Source: Chthoniobacterales bacterium (GTDB lineage Bacteria > Verrucomicrobiota > Verrucomicrobiia > Chthoniobacterales > UBA10450). Taken from it: a stretch of 50,929 bases of DNA. Shown here piece by piece: positions 28,535-36,116 of the stretch. The DNA lies in NCBI GenBank assembly GCA_013820755.1, contig JACDHZ010000002.1, forward strand, positions 1 to 50,929. Direction: 5' to 3'. The position numbers and the translations under genes are program-made. Numbering within the stretch: the first letter of the stretch is position 1; each line of letters starts with the position of its first letter. The notes under the pieces were generated by a model. That model was not told the origin of the DNA and did not search any database. It was given only the letters and a program-made list of their open reading frames with translations.

Positions 28535-29206
28535 TCACTGATCGCGAACGACGGACAGCGAGAGCAGCGCCATCATGCGGCCGGTCTTTCCTTTCTCCGC
28601 CCGATAAGAGTAGTAACGCTCTAGATCGCAAGCAGTGCAAAGACCGTTGTCATGCACGGTCTGCACACCAGCCTCGCGGCAAGTCGCCACGATTCGCGCA
28701 GCAAAATCAACCTCATAGTGTGGCGGGCGAATGCATGGACTTAGCTGCACGACGAGATCCGAAGGCCGCGAACCGAACTGTTCGACCATCGATCCAATAG
28801 CATTCACCACAATGCCGAGATCGGTTCCTTTTCGGCCAGAATGGACGAGACCAATTGCATCTCGAGTGCGATCCACGAGGTAAACGGCGCAGCAGTCTGC
28901 AACGTAGATGCCGAGGCAGACGCCGCGCTGGTTGGTGATCAGGCCGTCACAGCCGTCAAAGCATACGTCGCGCTGCTGAAGGCAATCGACCGTCGCGATG
29001 CGATTTCCATGCACCTGCTCGGCTGTGACGAGCGCACCATCTCCTAGCCCGTAGGCGGAGCGAACGTTCCGATGGACTTCATCGAGCCGACGCAGCGCTT
29101 CCGCCTTGTCGGCGTGGACGTCAATGTCGACAGCACGTGTGGTAAACGCGTGACGAACTCCAGGCAGAGTAGTCAACGCTGCGAACTGCTCCGCAGGCAC
29201 ACTCAA
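28535..29206 (-). CDS. pgeF: PgeF/YfiH family laccase-domain protein
   Basis: Members of this family are copper/zinc-dependent proteins described as purine nucleoside phosphorylase/adenosine deaminase-like enzymes, or as editing enzymes that remove wrongly incorporated L-Ser from peptidoglycan precursors. The 223-residue protein has the conserved blocks VTAEQVHGNRI, DGCDGLITNQRGVCLGIYVADC with the metal cysteine, GLVHSGRKGT with the metal histidine, and LSPCIRPPHYEVD; the C-terminal CTACDLERYYSYRAEKGKTGR is also typical. The ATG overlaps the tolC stop by 4 bases, an unusual partner for pgeF that suggests a shared transcript. Confidence 0.92.
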   Translation of the reverse strand: MSVPAEQFAALTTLPGVRHAFTTRAVDIDVHADKAEALRRLDEVHRNVRSAYGLGDGALVTAEQVHGNRIATVDCLQQRDVCFDGCDGLITNQRGVCLGIYVADCCAVYLVDRTRDAIGLVHSGRKGTDLGIVVNAIGSMVEQFGSRPSDLVVQLSPCIRPPHYEVDFAARIVATCREAGVQTVHDNGLCTACDLERYYSYRAEKGKTGRMMALLSLSVVRDQ

Positions 29207-30681
29207 CGCGCCGGCTGGCGATTCCCTGCGCCGTTTAATGGAAGCGGCGTTGGTTTCGGCGCAGGAGTTCGCGCCGCATCCGTTTTCACCTTGTCACGTG
29301 TTCTCGGCTCATCGAGCGCGTTCGCGTAGGTGATCTCTGTTGCCGTGACACGATCGAATTCAGCCACCGCTGCGTTATAGGTGTAAAGCGCTTGCAACGA
29401 GATCGATTGCGCGCGCGTCACCTCCACCCGGGCATTCAGAACTTCCAGCTGCGTGCCAGCACCAGCGCTGAGGCGAGCGCTCGCCAGGCGCAGCGCTTCT
29501 TCGGCTTGTCCGACGGTTTGTTGCTGACTACGGATCAGTTCCCGCCCTTGCACGATATTTGAGTAGGCCTGCTGCACCTCGAGTTCCACCTGCCGATTTG
29601 CGTCATCCAGCGTGATCTTCGATTGCTCGAGTAGAGCCTTCGCCTGCTTCACGCGACCGTAAGTTTGTCCCCAATCCCAAATAGCCCATGAGCCGGTCGC
29701 ACCGAACACATAACCGGAGCGCACGTCCTGGATGTTTTCACTGAAGGGCGAGCTGCGGAAGTCCGACCCGCCGGTTGCGCTGATCTGCGGAAAATAGCCT
29801 GAGCGTGCGACACCCACTTGCGCGTCATTTGTCAGAACGTTCGCTTTCTGCTGTTTCAGAAACGGCCGTCGTTCCTTTGCAATCTGGATCGCCTTCGGCA
29901 GTGGTATCGCACGCGGCACGTAGCGGAGTTGCCCGATCGCGTCGAGCGGTGCGCTATCACCGCGAGCAGGGACAAAATCGACTCCGATCGTTCGGGCGAG
30001 TTGCAGTTGCGCGACGCGATAGTTGTTGCGTGCGCTGATTAGCTCCGGCTGTTGGTTTGAGAGCGCCACCTGAGCTTGCAACACATTGAAGCGCGGCACC
30101 GTGCCCGCCTCGAAACGGTTCTGTTGATCCTGTAGCTGGCTTTCCAGCAGACGAATCGACTCCTCCTGAACGCCAATCAGCGCCCGGTTCAAGAGGATTT
30201 GGTAGAACTGCTGCCGCACCAGCGCAATCACAGCATCGATCGTATCGCGGAAGCCGAAGTAAGCACTGTCGCGCTGAAAATCCGCCGAGCGTATTTGCGA
30301 AACAACCCGCCCGCCAGCAAACACAATCTGCGTGGCGCGCAGGTTGAAACTGTATTGTCGTTCCACACCGATGCTTTGAGCGGCGCCGTCGCCACTGAAG
30401 CCGCCGAGGTGCGGGTCCGTATCAGTGAGGTTCGCGGTGGCATCCACGCGCGGTAGAGCGTCGGCGCGCAGTTCCAGGTAAATTCCCTTTGTCCGTTCGA
30501 TCTCCTGTCTCGCGCGCTGGATGTCTGGATTCCGCTGAAGCGCCGTCAGGATCGCCTGCTCAAGCGTGAAACGCGGAACGCCTGCGTTCCCGACGGACCG
30601 ATCAGGGCCGGCGAAGCTGACGGCAGGAGCGAGCGCCGACAGCACAACAACGCTGCAGAAGTGAATGAAAGAGCTGCGCAT
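29203..30681 (-). CDS. TolC family outer-membrane efflux protein
   Basis: This 492-residue protein forms an outer-membrane beta barrel with a long periplasmic alpha tunnel, used by type I secretion and efflux pumps. It starts with a signal peptide (hydrophobic core CSVVVLSALAPAVSFA, cleavage likely after SFA). Two TolC repeats follow: LEQAILTALQRNPDIQRARQ near residue 38, RLFEAGTVPRFNVLQAQVALSNQ-like helices mid-protein, and a C-terminal LASARLSAGAGTQLEVLNAR. No membrane-fusion or inner-membrane pump gene is adjacent, so partners must be encoded elsewhere. It lies 275 bases downstream of a MarR regulator on the same strand and overlaps pgeF. Confidence 0.92.
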   Translation of the reverse strand: MRSSFIHFCSVVVLSALAPAVSFAGPDRSVGNAGVPRFTLEQAILTALQRNPDIQRARQEIERTKGIYLELRADALPRVDATANLTDTDPHLGGFSGDGAAQSIGVERQYSFNLRATQIVFAGGRVVSQIRSADFQRDSAYFGFRDTIDAVIALVRQQFYQILLNRALIGVQEESIRLLESQLQDQQNRFEAGTVPRFNVLQAQVALSNQQPELISARNNYRVAQLQLARTIGVDFVPARGDSAPLDAIGQLRYVPRAIPLPKAIQIAKERRPFLKQQKANVLTNDAQVGVARSGYFPQISATGGSDFRSSPFSENIQDVRSGYVFGATGSWAIWDWGQTYGRVKQAKALLEQSKITLDDANRQVELEVQQAYSNIVQGRELIRSQQQTVGQAEEALRLASARLSAGAGTQLEVLNARVEVTRAQSISLQALYTYNAAVAEFDRVTATEITYANALDEPRTRDKVKTDAARTPAPKPTPLPLNGAGNRQPAR

Positions 30682-30871
30682 GAGATCGTGACGGGAGTAG
30701 AAGCGGTGGGAACGTTAGCGACTCATCGATCATAGTCCATAACGTTTCGGAGATGACATGCAGGCGTCGTGCCGTCGCCCTTCGGCAGTTGCAAATCTCT
30801 CGGCAATGGCGATTTACGAGACAGAGTAGCCTCAGAATCGGTCACCGCAGTTCCCGCAGCCGGGATGCGTC

Positions 30872-30889
30872 CGTTCCATTTTCGGAACG
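30872..30889. promoter_or_regulatory. Inverted repeat between marR and tolC, candidate operator
   Basis: CGTTCC at 30872-30877 and GGAACG at 30884-30889 form a perfect 6-base inverted repeat with a 6-base spacer, in the gap between the marR stop and the tolC start. MarR proteins bind short palindromes near their targets, so this is a plausible but unproven operator. It could also be a chance repeat or part of a hairpin after marR. Confidence 0.3.
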
Positions 30890-30955
30890 AGACCCGGTCG
30901 GCGGTCGCCTGCGGATGATGAAATTCCCGTCAGACCCTCGCGACGCGGTTGGTCA

Positions 30956-31432
30956 TCACTTGGCTTGGCAGTAATTATAGATCTTGCTGTAGATCTGCAG
31001 CCACGCCTTTTGCTCACCAGGCGAGAGATGATTCATGATCGTCATCAAATTGCCAACCATCTCTTCCCGGATTCGCCGTACTAGCGCGGATCCTTTTTCG
31101 GTGATGCACACCATTACCTTCCGGCGATCCTCGGGCGCGACTGAACGCAAAACGTATCCGAGATTCTGAAGCCGTGCGACGAGTCCGCTGGCCGCTGCGG
31201 TCGTGTGCCCCATTTTCTGCGCGATCGCCGACATCGTAAGCACTTCATTATGGTCCAACGCCGCAAGTAGGAAAAATTGTGGAAACGAAACGTTCCCAGG
31301 AGCGAGCTCCTTGCAGAGACGCAAAATGAAACACCGCTGCATCTCCAAGATAATGTGAGACAGCCGTTCGGCATCCGCGCGGAGGTCGTGGCTTGAATTC
31401 AGCGGGCGCGCCGTGAGTTCTAACGTGTTCAA
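30956..31432 (-). CDS. MarR family transcriptional regulator
   Basis: A 158-residue winged-helix regulator of the MarR type, dimeric and usually responsive to small phenolic or oxidant ligands. After an N-terminal dimerisation helix come FFLLAALDHNEVLTMSAIAQKM (winged-helix helix 2) and GHTTAAASGLVARLQNLGYV (recognition helix), and then the wing APEDRRKVMVCITEKG. The C-terminal helices complete the dimer interface. The position just upstream of tolC, on the same strand, makes control of efflux a natural hypothesis. It follows moeA with about 55 bases between. Confidence 0.92.
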   Translation of the reverse strand: MNTLELTARPLNSSHDLRADAERLSHIILEMQRCFILRLCKELAPGNVSFPQFFLLAALDHNEVLTMSAIAQKMGHTTAAASGLVARLQNLGYVLRSVAPEDRRKVMVCITEKGSALVRRIREEMVGNLMTIMNHLSPGEQKAWLQIYSKIYNYCQAK

Positions 31433-31486
31433 CTGCCTAAGCTAAGAGCAGCGCTGAACGTGTCAACCACGCCGCCGGCACGGATC

Positions 31487-32746
31487 TTATTTCCACGTGA
31501 AGATTCTCACCGTCTCACCCTTTGCGATTCGCTGGCCAGGCTGCACCAGGAGCAAAGCGTTCGATTGGCTTAAACCGAACACAGCATGCGACTCTTGCCG
31601 CGCCAAAGGGAGGAACTCGCCGCCCCTCAGCGCTCCCCTCATGTAGTGTGGTCGCTCTCCGTCGTTGAAGACGCCGGTGGCGAGCGATGCCGACCACGAT
31701 GGAAGGCGAATGGCGTCGTCGCTCGCCCCCATTAATCTCAGGACGGCTGGCCTGACGAACAACAGCAACGTCACAAATGCGGACACGGGATTCCCGGGCA
31801 GCCCGAACATTGCGCACTGCGACGCGTGTCCGAATAGGAACGGTTTTCCCGGTTTGACTGCGACACGCCAGAGCTCCAGTTGCGCACCGGCTGCCGCGAG
31901 TGCTGGCTTCACAAAGTCACGCGCTCCGACGGAGACGCCGCCGCTGATAATTATAACGTCACAGTCTCTGCCTGCCTGCACTGCGTTTGTGATCGACTCC
32001 TGGCGATCGGCGCAACAGGCAACGGAGCGCACCCGAACTCCGAGTTCTTGAAGCAGCGCGTGGATCATCGGAGTGTTGGCATCATAGATCTGCCCAGGGC
32101 GCAGCGGCTCGCTCCCAGATGCCAGTTCGTCCCCAGTGGCGATAATTGCCGCTGTGGCCTCGCCGCCAACCTCGATCGAGCAAACGCCCTGCGCTGCCAA
32201 CAGCGCAATCGTCTCAGGTCGGATTCGCTCGCCTGCTGACACTATCTTCTGCCCGGCCGCCACATCGCCGCCGCTGCGGCGCACGAAATCACCCGGCCGC
32301 ACCTCAGAGCGCAAGATGATCTGCTCACCCTGGCGTTCGACATCTTCCTGCATGATCACTGCGTCCGCACCGTCCGGGAGTGGCGCACCGGTGAAGATAC
32401 GAATCGCATCTCCTTCACGCCCGCGAAGGTGGAGGTCGCCGCCGGCGGGTTGTTCACCTGTCACACGGAGACGCGCGCCGACGTGACACGACCGCGCGAG
32501 AATGGCGTAGCCGTCCATCGCGGAGTTGTCGAATGGCGGCAACGCTATCGGAGCGGCAATATCGTGCGCTGCGAAACAGCCGAGCGAATCAGCAAGCGCG
32601 ACATTTCGCGGCCGCAATGGACGCATGCGGCTGAGAATTCGCGTGAGTGCTTCCGCCTGGTCGATCACGTCAGAATCTTTCGTGCTGACCACCAACTTAC
32701 GCCAATCCAAACAAAAGATGCTTTGGAGCTGCGTTCGCGGCAGCAC
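31487..32746 (-). CDS. moeA: Molybdopterin molybdenumtransferase MoeA
   Basis: MoeA inserts molybdate into adenylated molybdopterin to form the molybdenum cofactor. The 419-residue protein has the N-terminal LPPFDNSAMDGYA motif (about residue 72), IFTGAPLPDGADAV, the MoCF-binding core ATGDEL followed by GQIYDANTPMI, and ISGGVSVGARDF, FGLPGNPVSAF and the C-terminal domain IV. The first 18 or so residues before VSTKDSDVIDQAEAL are unlike the family, so a GTG or TTG around 32692 may be the real start. No other molybdenum-cofactor genes and no molybdoenzyme are in the window. Confidence 0.92.
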   Translation of the reverse strand: MLPRTQLQSIFCLDWRKLVVSTKDSDVIDQAEALTRILSRMRPLRPRNVALADSLGCFAAHDIAAPIALPPFDNSAMDGYAILARSCHVGARLRVTGEQPAGGDLHLRGREGDAIRIFTGAPLPDGADAVIMQEDVERQGEQIILRSEVRPGDFVRRSGGDVAAGQKIVSAGERIRPETIALLAAQGVCSIEVGGEATAAIIATGDELASGSEPLRPGQIYDANTPMIHALLQELGVRVRSVACCADRQESITNAVQAGRDCDVIIISGGVSVGARDFVKPALAAAGAQLELWRVAVKPGKPFLFGHASQCAMFGLPGNPVSAFVTLLLFVRPAVLRLMGASDDAIRLPSWSASLATGVFNDGERPHYMRGALRGGEFLPLARQESHAVFGLSQSNALLLVQPGQRIAKGETVRIFTWK

Positions 32747-32799
32747 TTCGGGGGCACGGTTGACTAGCGTACACCCCCCTCATATTCTCGCTACCTATT

Positions 32800-32887
32800 G
32801 GTGAGGTGGCTGAGTGGTCGAAAGCAGCGCTTTGCTAAAGCGCCGTAGTCCAAAAGGCTACCGAGGGTTCGAATCCCTCCCTCACCG
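32800..32887 (+). tRNA. tRNA-Ser (anticodon GCT)
   Basis: A class II tRNA. The acceptor stem GGTGAGG (32800-32806) pairs with CCTCACC (32880-32886), with a G discriminator at 32887. The anticodon stem GCGCT/AGCGC encloses the loop TTGCTAA, giving anticodon GCT for AGC/AGU serine codons. The long variable arm (GTAG and CC, loop AAAA, GG and CTAC) is the serine hallmark, and the T arm is GAGGG-TTCGAAT-CCCTC. CCA is not encoded. It lies between moeA and a response-regulator gene. Confidence 0.96.
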
Positions 32888-32955
32888 CTTGCCTCGCCTG
32901 ATCCGTCCGGAATACCCGATTCGAGGTAGTAGATCCTATTCCGCGAGAGGCCTGG

Positions 32956-33372
32956 TTATCCTGCGAGGTGCCGATCGATTTGTTCGGCTAGTTTCTGAGG
33001 CGTCTGGGGTTTAGCAATGAATGGATAGCCGCCGAAAAACGGGTGCTTCGTCGTTTCGCCAGCGGTGACCAGCCCCGTGAAGAAGACGATCGGTACAAAT
33101 TTCAGGTGCGGGTCGGAGCGAATCTGGGCGGCGACGTCACCTCCATCGAGGTGCGGCATCATCACGTCGAGCAGAATCAGGTCGGGTTGAAAATGGCGCG
33201 CTGTAGCAAGAGCACGCCGCGAATCTGTTTCATTGCAGATGTCGTATCGTGAGACCGCGACTTTGACGAGCTTGGGAAGTTCCGCTTCGTCATCTACAAT
33301 AAGAACCCTGGGTTTAGCGGTAAGCGCGGAAGAGAATGAGTTTGGGGGGACAGAAGTTAGCGACGGATTCAT
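32956..33372 (-). CDS. Single-domain response regulator
   Basis: A 138-residue CheY-like receiver with no output domain. RVLIVDDEAELPKLVK supplies the acidic pocket, LILLDVMMPHLDGGD the phospho-accepting aspartate, PIVFFTGL the switch threonine, and FIAKPQTPQKLAEQI the conserved lysine. About 20 residues precede the domain. Such stand-alone receivers pass signals by protein contact or through a phosphorelay. No kinase gene is nearby, so the partner is unknown. Confidence 0.92.
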   Translation of the reverse strand: MNPSLTSVPPNSFSSALTAKPRVLIVDDEAELPKLVKVAVSRYDICNETDSRRALATARHFQPDLILLDVMMPHLDGGDVAAQIRSDPHLKFVPIVFFTGLVTAGETTKHPFFGGYPFIAKPQTPQKLAEQIDRHLAG

Positions 33373-33491
33373 GCTTGGTTTGGCTGGAGGGAGCTGCTAC
33401 CATTTACCGACAAGCAGCTAACGGACCACGCCGAATCCTATTGCTAAGATGCGCCGGCACAGCAAGCGCCCGCGCCAGTCGCCGCGACTTC

Positions 33492-33896
33492 TTACAAGCG
33501 ATGACTCGGCTCAGAAACCCGACTGCCGGTTGTCGTGACGTTTGTGTCTGTCCTTGTCATCAGCGACAACACGAATACCGCAATGCCGACGATAAGATGC
33601 GGCATCCATTGATTCTTTGGTCCATTGTGGAATCCGAAAAGCCAAGGCGATGCTGCGAGAAATAGCGACGCGATGTAGTCATTCATCAGGTGAACTCGCA
33701 TCGGTAACACCTTGAACAATCCCACTTCGTAACGAGTGCAGATGCTTTGCAGAAGCACGATCACGCCGATTACCCGTGGCACCATTACTGCCGCAGTGGG
33801 ACCATCTGCGAACCCGAAGATGTTTGGAGCAGCGAGCAGGATAATGCCGCCGAGATAATCGAAGATGCCGTGAACGAATGCAGGAATGATTCTCAT
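33492..33896 (-). CDS. SPW-repeat-type small integral membrane protein
   Basis: A 134-residue protein with four predicted transmembrane helices. The segments LLAAPNIFGF and LAASPWLFGF are two copies of a motif like that of SPW-repeat membrane proteins, giving an internal two-fold repeat. An HGIFDYLGGI segment sits near the N-terminus. The function of this family is unknown. It stands alone between the response regulator and the HIT gene, all on the same strand but with gaps over 100 bases. Confidence 0.7.
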   Translation of the reverse strand: MRIIPAFVHGIFDYLGGIILLAAPNIFGFADGPTAAVMVPRVIGVIVLLQSICTRYEVGLFKVLPMRVHLMNDYIASLFLAASPWLFGFHNGPKNQWMPHLIVGIAVFVLSLMTRTDTNVTTTGSRVSEPSHRL

Positions 33897-34013
33897 ACGG
33901 TTTGACCGAGGTTTATTGTGACCTCGATACTAATCGCTCTGCCGGTACTTGGCAGATGTCTCCATACCATCACCGGCGGGTAATAGCGCTCGGCCCACAG
34001 AGACGGACCGCTC

Positions 34014-34352
34014 CTACCCGGGAGGCCACCCTAGCCTGCGTTTCCCAAGCACGTGCAGATGCAAATGTGAAACGCTCTCGCCAGCATCAGCGCCGCTGTT
34101 GATCACGACGCGATATCCGCTGGTCAGAAGCTCCAGCTTTTCTGCAACTCGCTGCGTCGCCAGGAGTAGTTTGCCTAATAACGCCTGATCCGCCTGCTGC
34201 GCTTCTGATAAGCGTGGGATGACGCGCTTCGGAACAACCAGCACGTGCACAGGGGCCTTCGGATCCACATCGTGAAACGCTATTACCTCATCGTCTTCCC
34301 ACACGATGTTGGCCGGGATTTCACCCGTCGCGATCTTCTGGAAGACTGTCAT
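34014..34352 (-). CDS. HIT family (HinT-like) nucleotide hydrolase
   Basis: HinT proteins are small dimeric purine nucleoside phosphoramidases. The 112-residue protein starts FQKIATGEIPANIVWEDDEV, has the strand HVLVVPKR, and ends with the histidine triad segment SHLHLHVLGKRRLGWPPG, where the last histidine pair forms the catalytic site and WPPG is the HinT tail. The open frame extends to 34439, but the ATG at 34352 gives the normal size and leaves 25 bases to the upstream gene. It is probably the third gene of a transcript beginning at nrdR. Confidence 0.93.
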   Translation of the reverse strand: MTVFQKIATGEIPANIVWEDDEVIAFHDVDPKAPVHVLVVPKRVIPRLSEAQQADQALLGKLLLATQRVAEKLELLTSGYRVVINSGADAGESVSHLHLHVLGKRRLGWPPG

Positions 34353-34377
34353 ACGTTGAGCACAGCAGCACTCAACT

Positions 34378-34938
34378 TCACCGTAGCGAGCAACGGAGAT
34401 GCTGCAGGCGCGGGTTCGACGCGAGTTTCTCGCGGACAAAGCAAACCACTTCCTCGCTCAATGTGTCACAAGCACGCGTCCACATCTTTGCGCCGCGAAG
34501 GTGCTTCACGCACGCGTGGAGGCCGCAGAGTTGAAGCGTGTCGGTGCCGGTATCGATAAGAGTGCCGATGCGTTTCTCCAGTCCGTCAAAAAACGCCAGC
34601 TCATATCCTGCGCCCGCAGCTTGAGCAACATCGAGCAGCGAAAAGGAGATCGGTGGCGGCGCGGGTGAGAAATACGGTATGATTTCTTTATAACCGATGA
34701 CCTTCAGGACATAACGCACCGTTTGCGAAAGCTGCGCAAACGGCACCACCGGCTCGTCGTTCCTTAGTCGTAGATAAAAAGCGATGCTTTCGGTGATGTG
34801 ATCCGTGAGCCACCAGCTGGGATACCCCGCTTGATCGGCCGCGCGCGTAATCGCAGCGCGCAGCCACTGTTGATTGAATTCGAACAGCTGCCCGGAATCG
34901 CACCGGAGATACGGAAACTCCTCCTTAAACGCTACCAT
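34378..34938 (-). CDS. Conserved protein of unknown function, ATP-cone-like N-terminal half
   Basis: I do not recognise a named family. The 186-residue protein starts inside the end of nrdR: its ATG at 34938 overlaps the nrdR stop by 14 bases, suggesting coupled translation. The first 90 residues follow the pattern of an ATP-cone: a basic strand, then FEFNQQWLRAAITRAAD, WLTDHITESIAFYL, VVPFAQLSQTVRYVLKVIGY and a final EIIPYF. NrdR's own cone aligns by eye in order (FDRRKLVGSLAKAC, LEQAVDEIVHEL, SAIGTKVLETLKDID). The C-terminal half contains four cysteines and a helical CVKHL segment. A nucleotide-sensing partner of NrdR is a hypothesis only. Confidence 0.7.
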   Translation of the reverse strand: MVAFKEEFPYLRCDSGQLFEFNQQWLRAAITRAADQAGYPSWWLTDHITESIAFYLRLRNDEPVVPFAQLSQTVRYVLKVIGYKEIIPYFSPAPPPISFSLLDVAQAAGAGYELAFFDGLEKRIGTLIDTGTDTLQLCGLHACVKHLRGAKMWTRACDTLSEEVVCFVREKLASNPRLQHLRCSLR

Positions 34939-35437
34939 GTTTTACCGCCTCCGGCGGGAAGAGCTCGCGTTGCGCAACGTTCGGCTTTATGCGGCGGCCG
35001 AGCGCATGAATCGCATCCACGAATTCGTCTACCTCTTCGAAGCGGCGGTGGACCGATGCATACCGGAGGTAGGCTACTTCATCGATGTCTTTTAGCGTCT
35101 CGAGCACCTTCGTGCCGATCGCGCTCGAGGGAACTTCGCGGCCAGTCGTTTCCAGCTCGTGCACAATTTCGTCGACCGCCTGCTCAAGCGTGACGAGGCT
35201 GATCGGCCGCTTCTCACACGCCTTTGCAAGACTGCCCACGAGCTTGCGCCGATCAAATTGCTCGTGCGTGCGGTCGCGCTTCACCACGCGTAATTCGGAG
35301 CGTTCGATCTCCTCGTACGTCGTGAAGCGATAGGCACACTGCAAACAGACGCGTCGGCGTCGGATGCTGGAGCTGTCGCGGGACTGGCGCGAGTCGATGA
35401 CCTTGTCGTCACGAAACCCGCACTTAGGACAACGCAT
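34925..35437 (-). CDS. nrdR: Transcriptional repressor NrdR
   Basis: NrdR represses ribonucleotide reductase genes in response to ATP and dATP bound by its ATP-cone. The 170-residue protein has the N-terminal zinc ribbon (MRCPKCG with CLQCAYRF), then RYTT-like FTTYEEIE, the cone FDRRKLVGSLAKACEKRPIS and the C-terminal YLRYASVHRRFEEVDEFVDAI. I chose the ATG at 35437, because an upstream TTG at 35464 would place coding sequence over a NrdR-box-like palindrome. Its first gene position, with the ATP-cone-like gene and HIT gene behind it, suggests one transcript. No nrdA or nrdB is in the window. Confidence 0.96.
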   Translation of the reverse strand: MRCPKCGFRDDKVIDSRQSRDSSSIRRRRVCLQCAYRFTTYEEIERSELRVVKRDRTHEQFDRRKLVGSLAKACEKRPISLVTLEQAVDEIVHELETTGREVPSSAIGTKVLETLKDIDEVAYLRYASVHRRFEEVDEFVDAIHALGRRIKPNVAQRELFPPEAVKHGSV

Positions 35438-35458
35438 AGTGTCGCAGTAGTGAGTAGC

Positions 35459-35474
35459 ACACAATAAGTTGTGG
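35459..35474. promoter_or_regulatory. NrdR-box-like palindrome upstream of nrdR
   Basis: ACACAATAAGTTGTGG matches the published NrdR-box consensus (ACACwATATmTTGTGT) at about 13 of 16 positions, by my count. It lies 21 bases upstream of the nrdR ATG, where a repressor site would be expected for self-control. A much weaker second half-like site (ACAACGCATAGTGTCG at 35429-35444) overlaps the start codon about 30 bases away; tandem boxes at such spacing are typical of NrdR targets, but that second match is poor. Confidence 0.6.
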
Positions 35475-35476
35475 CG

Positions 35477-36101
35477 TCAACGTTCTGCGGAAGAAAACTC
35501 GACGTTCGGGTTTAATTCGATGAAGCAGTCGCGCGACGCACGACCATTCTCCCGCGCTCGCCGAGTGCGGGACGGGGTCTCGCGCGATTCGATTAGCGCA
35601 TGGAGAGGGCGTGCGGTCTCGCGCGTGAGTTCCTGCAAGGGCGGATGAAACGGAACATACGTGCGCCGCAGTGGCTTCCCGTAGTAAAGCATGCCGCGCT
35701 CGATGTGAACGTTAAGCATCTCCTCAGCGCATAGCTGTACTTCATCAGTCGCGTGCGCTTTCGGCTTGCCGCGTTTGTATTCGAGGGGGATGATTTCCTG
35801 AAGGGAACGCGAGGCGCGTGCCTCAGCACCCGAGGCGAGCGCGCTCCCCAGATGAAACTCCACCACGTCGCATTGCCCGCTTAGTCCCAGTTCGAATGAG
35901 CGCACCGCCACTCCGGGAGTGATGCGCGCGCCGGGACGCGATTCATCCGGTCCTTTGTGCGTGTTCGTGCAGGAGATTGCCTTCGGCGGTGAATTGCTTG
36001 TGCGCCCAGACCTGCTCGATGTGAATCAGCGCGCACCGCCGCTCGCAAAAACGCAGATGTTGAAGCGCCGAGAGGGGCAGCAGGCTGGATTCATCGTGCA
36101 T
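35477..36101 (-). pseudogene. cas4: Decayed CRISPR-associated exonuclease Cas4
   Basis: From the ATG at 36101 the reverse strand encodes LLPLSALQHLRFCERRCALI, then HIEQVWAHKQFTAEGNLLHEH, the N-terminal half of Cas4 with its first iron-sulfur cysteine. The frame then meets a stop at 35943-35945. Shifting one base near 35960 restores DESRPGARITPGVAVRSFEL, then QCDVVEFHLG, the catalytic EYKRGKP, DEVQLCAEEM and GMLYYGKPLRRTYVPF. Cas4 is a RecB-like nuclease that helps trim prespacers for CRISPR adaptation. The expected C-terminal cysteine cluster is not recognisable: only one cysteine remains in the last 30 residues. The gene stops 2 bases from the NrdR-like box, so cas1 and cas2, usually next, are absent. 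Residue style is closest to type I-C Cas4 from memory. Confidence 0.85.
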
Positions 36102-36116
36102 GACACGCGAGCCGCG

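Noticed and set aside
32814-33014. Plus-strand open frame of 66 codons at the tRNA
   Set aside because: Its first half is the tRNA-Ser gene itself and the rest is antisense to the response regulator.
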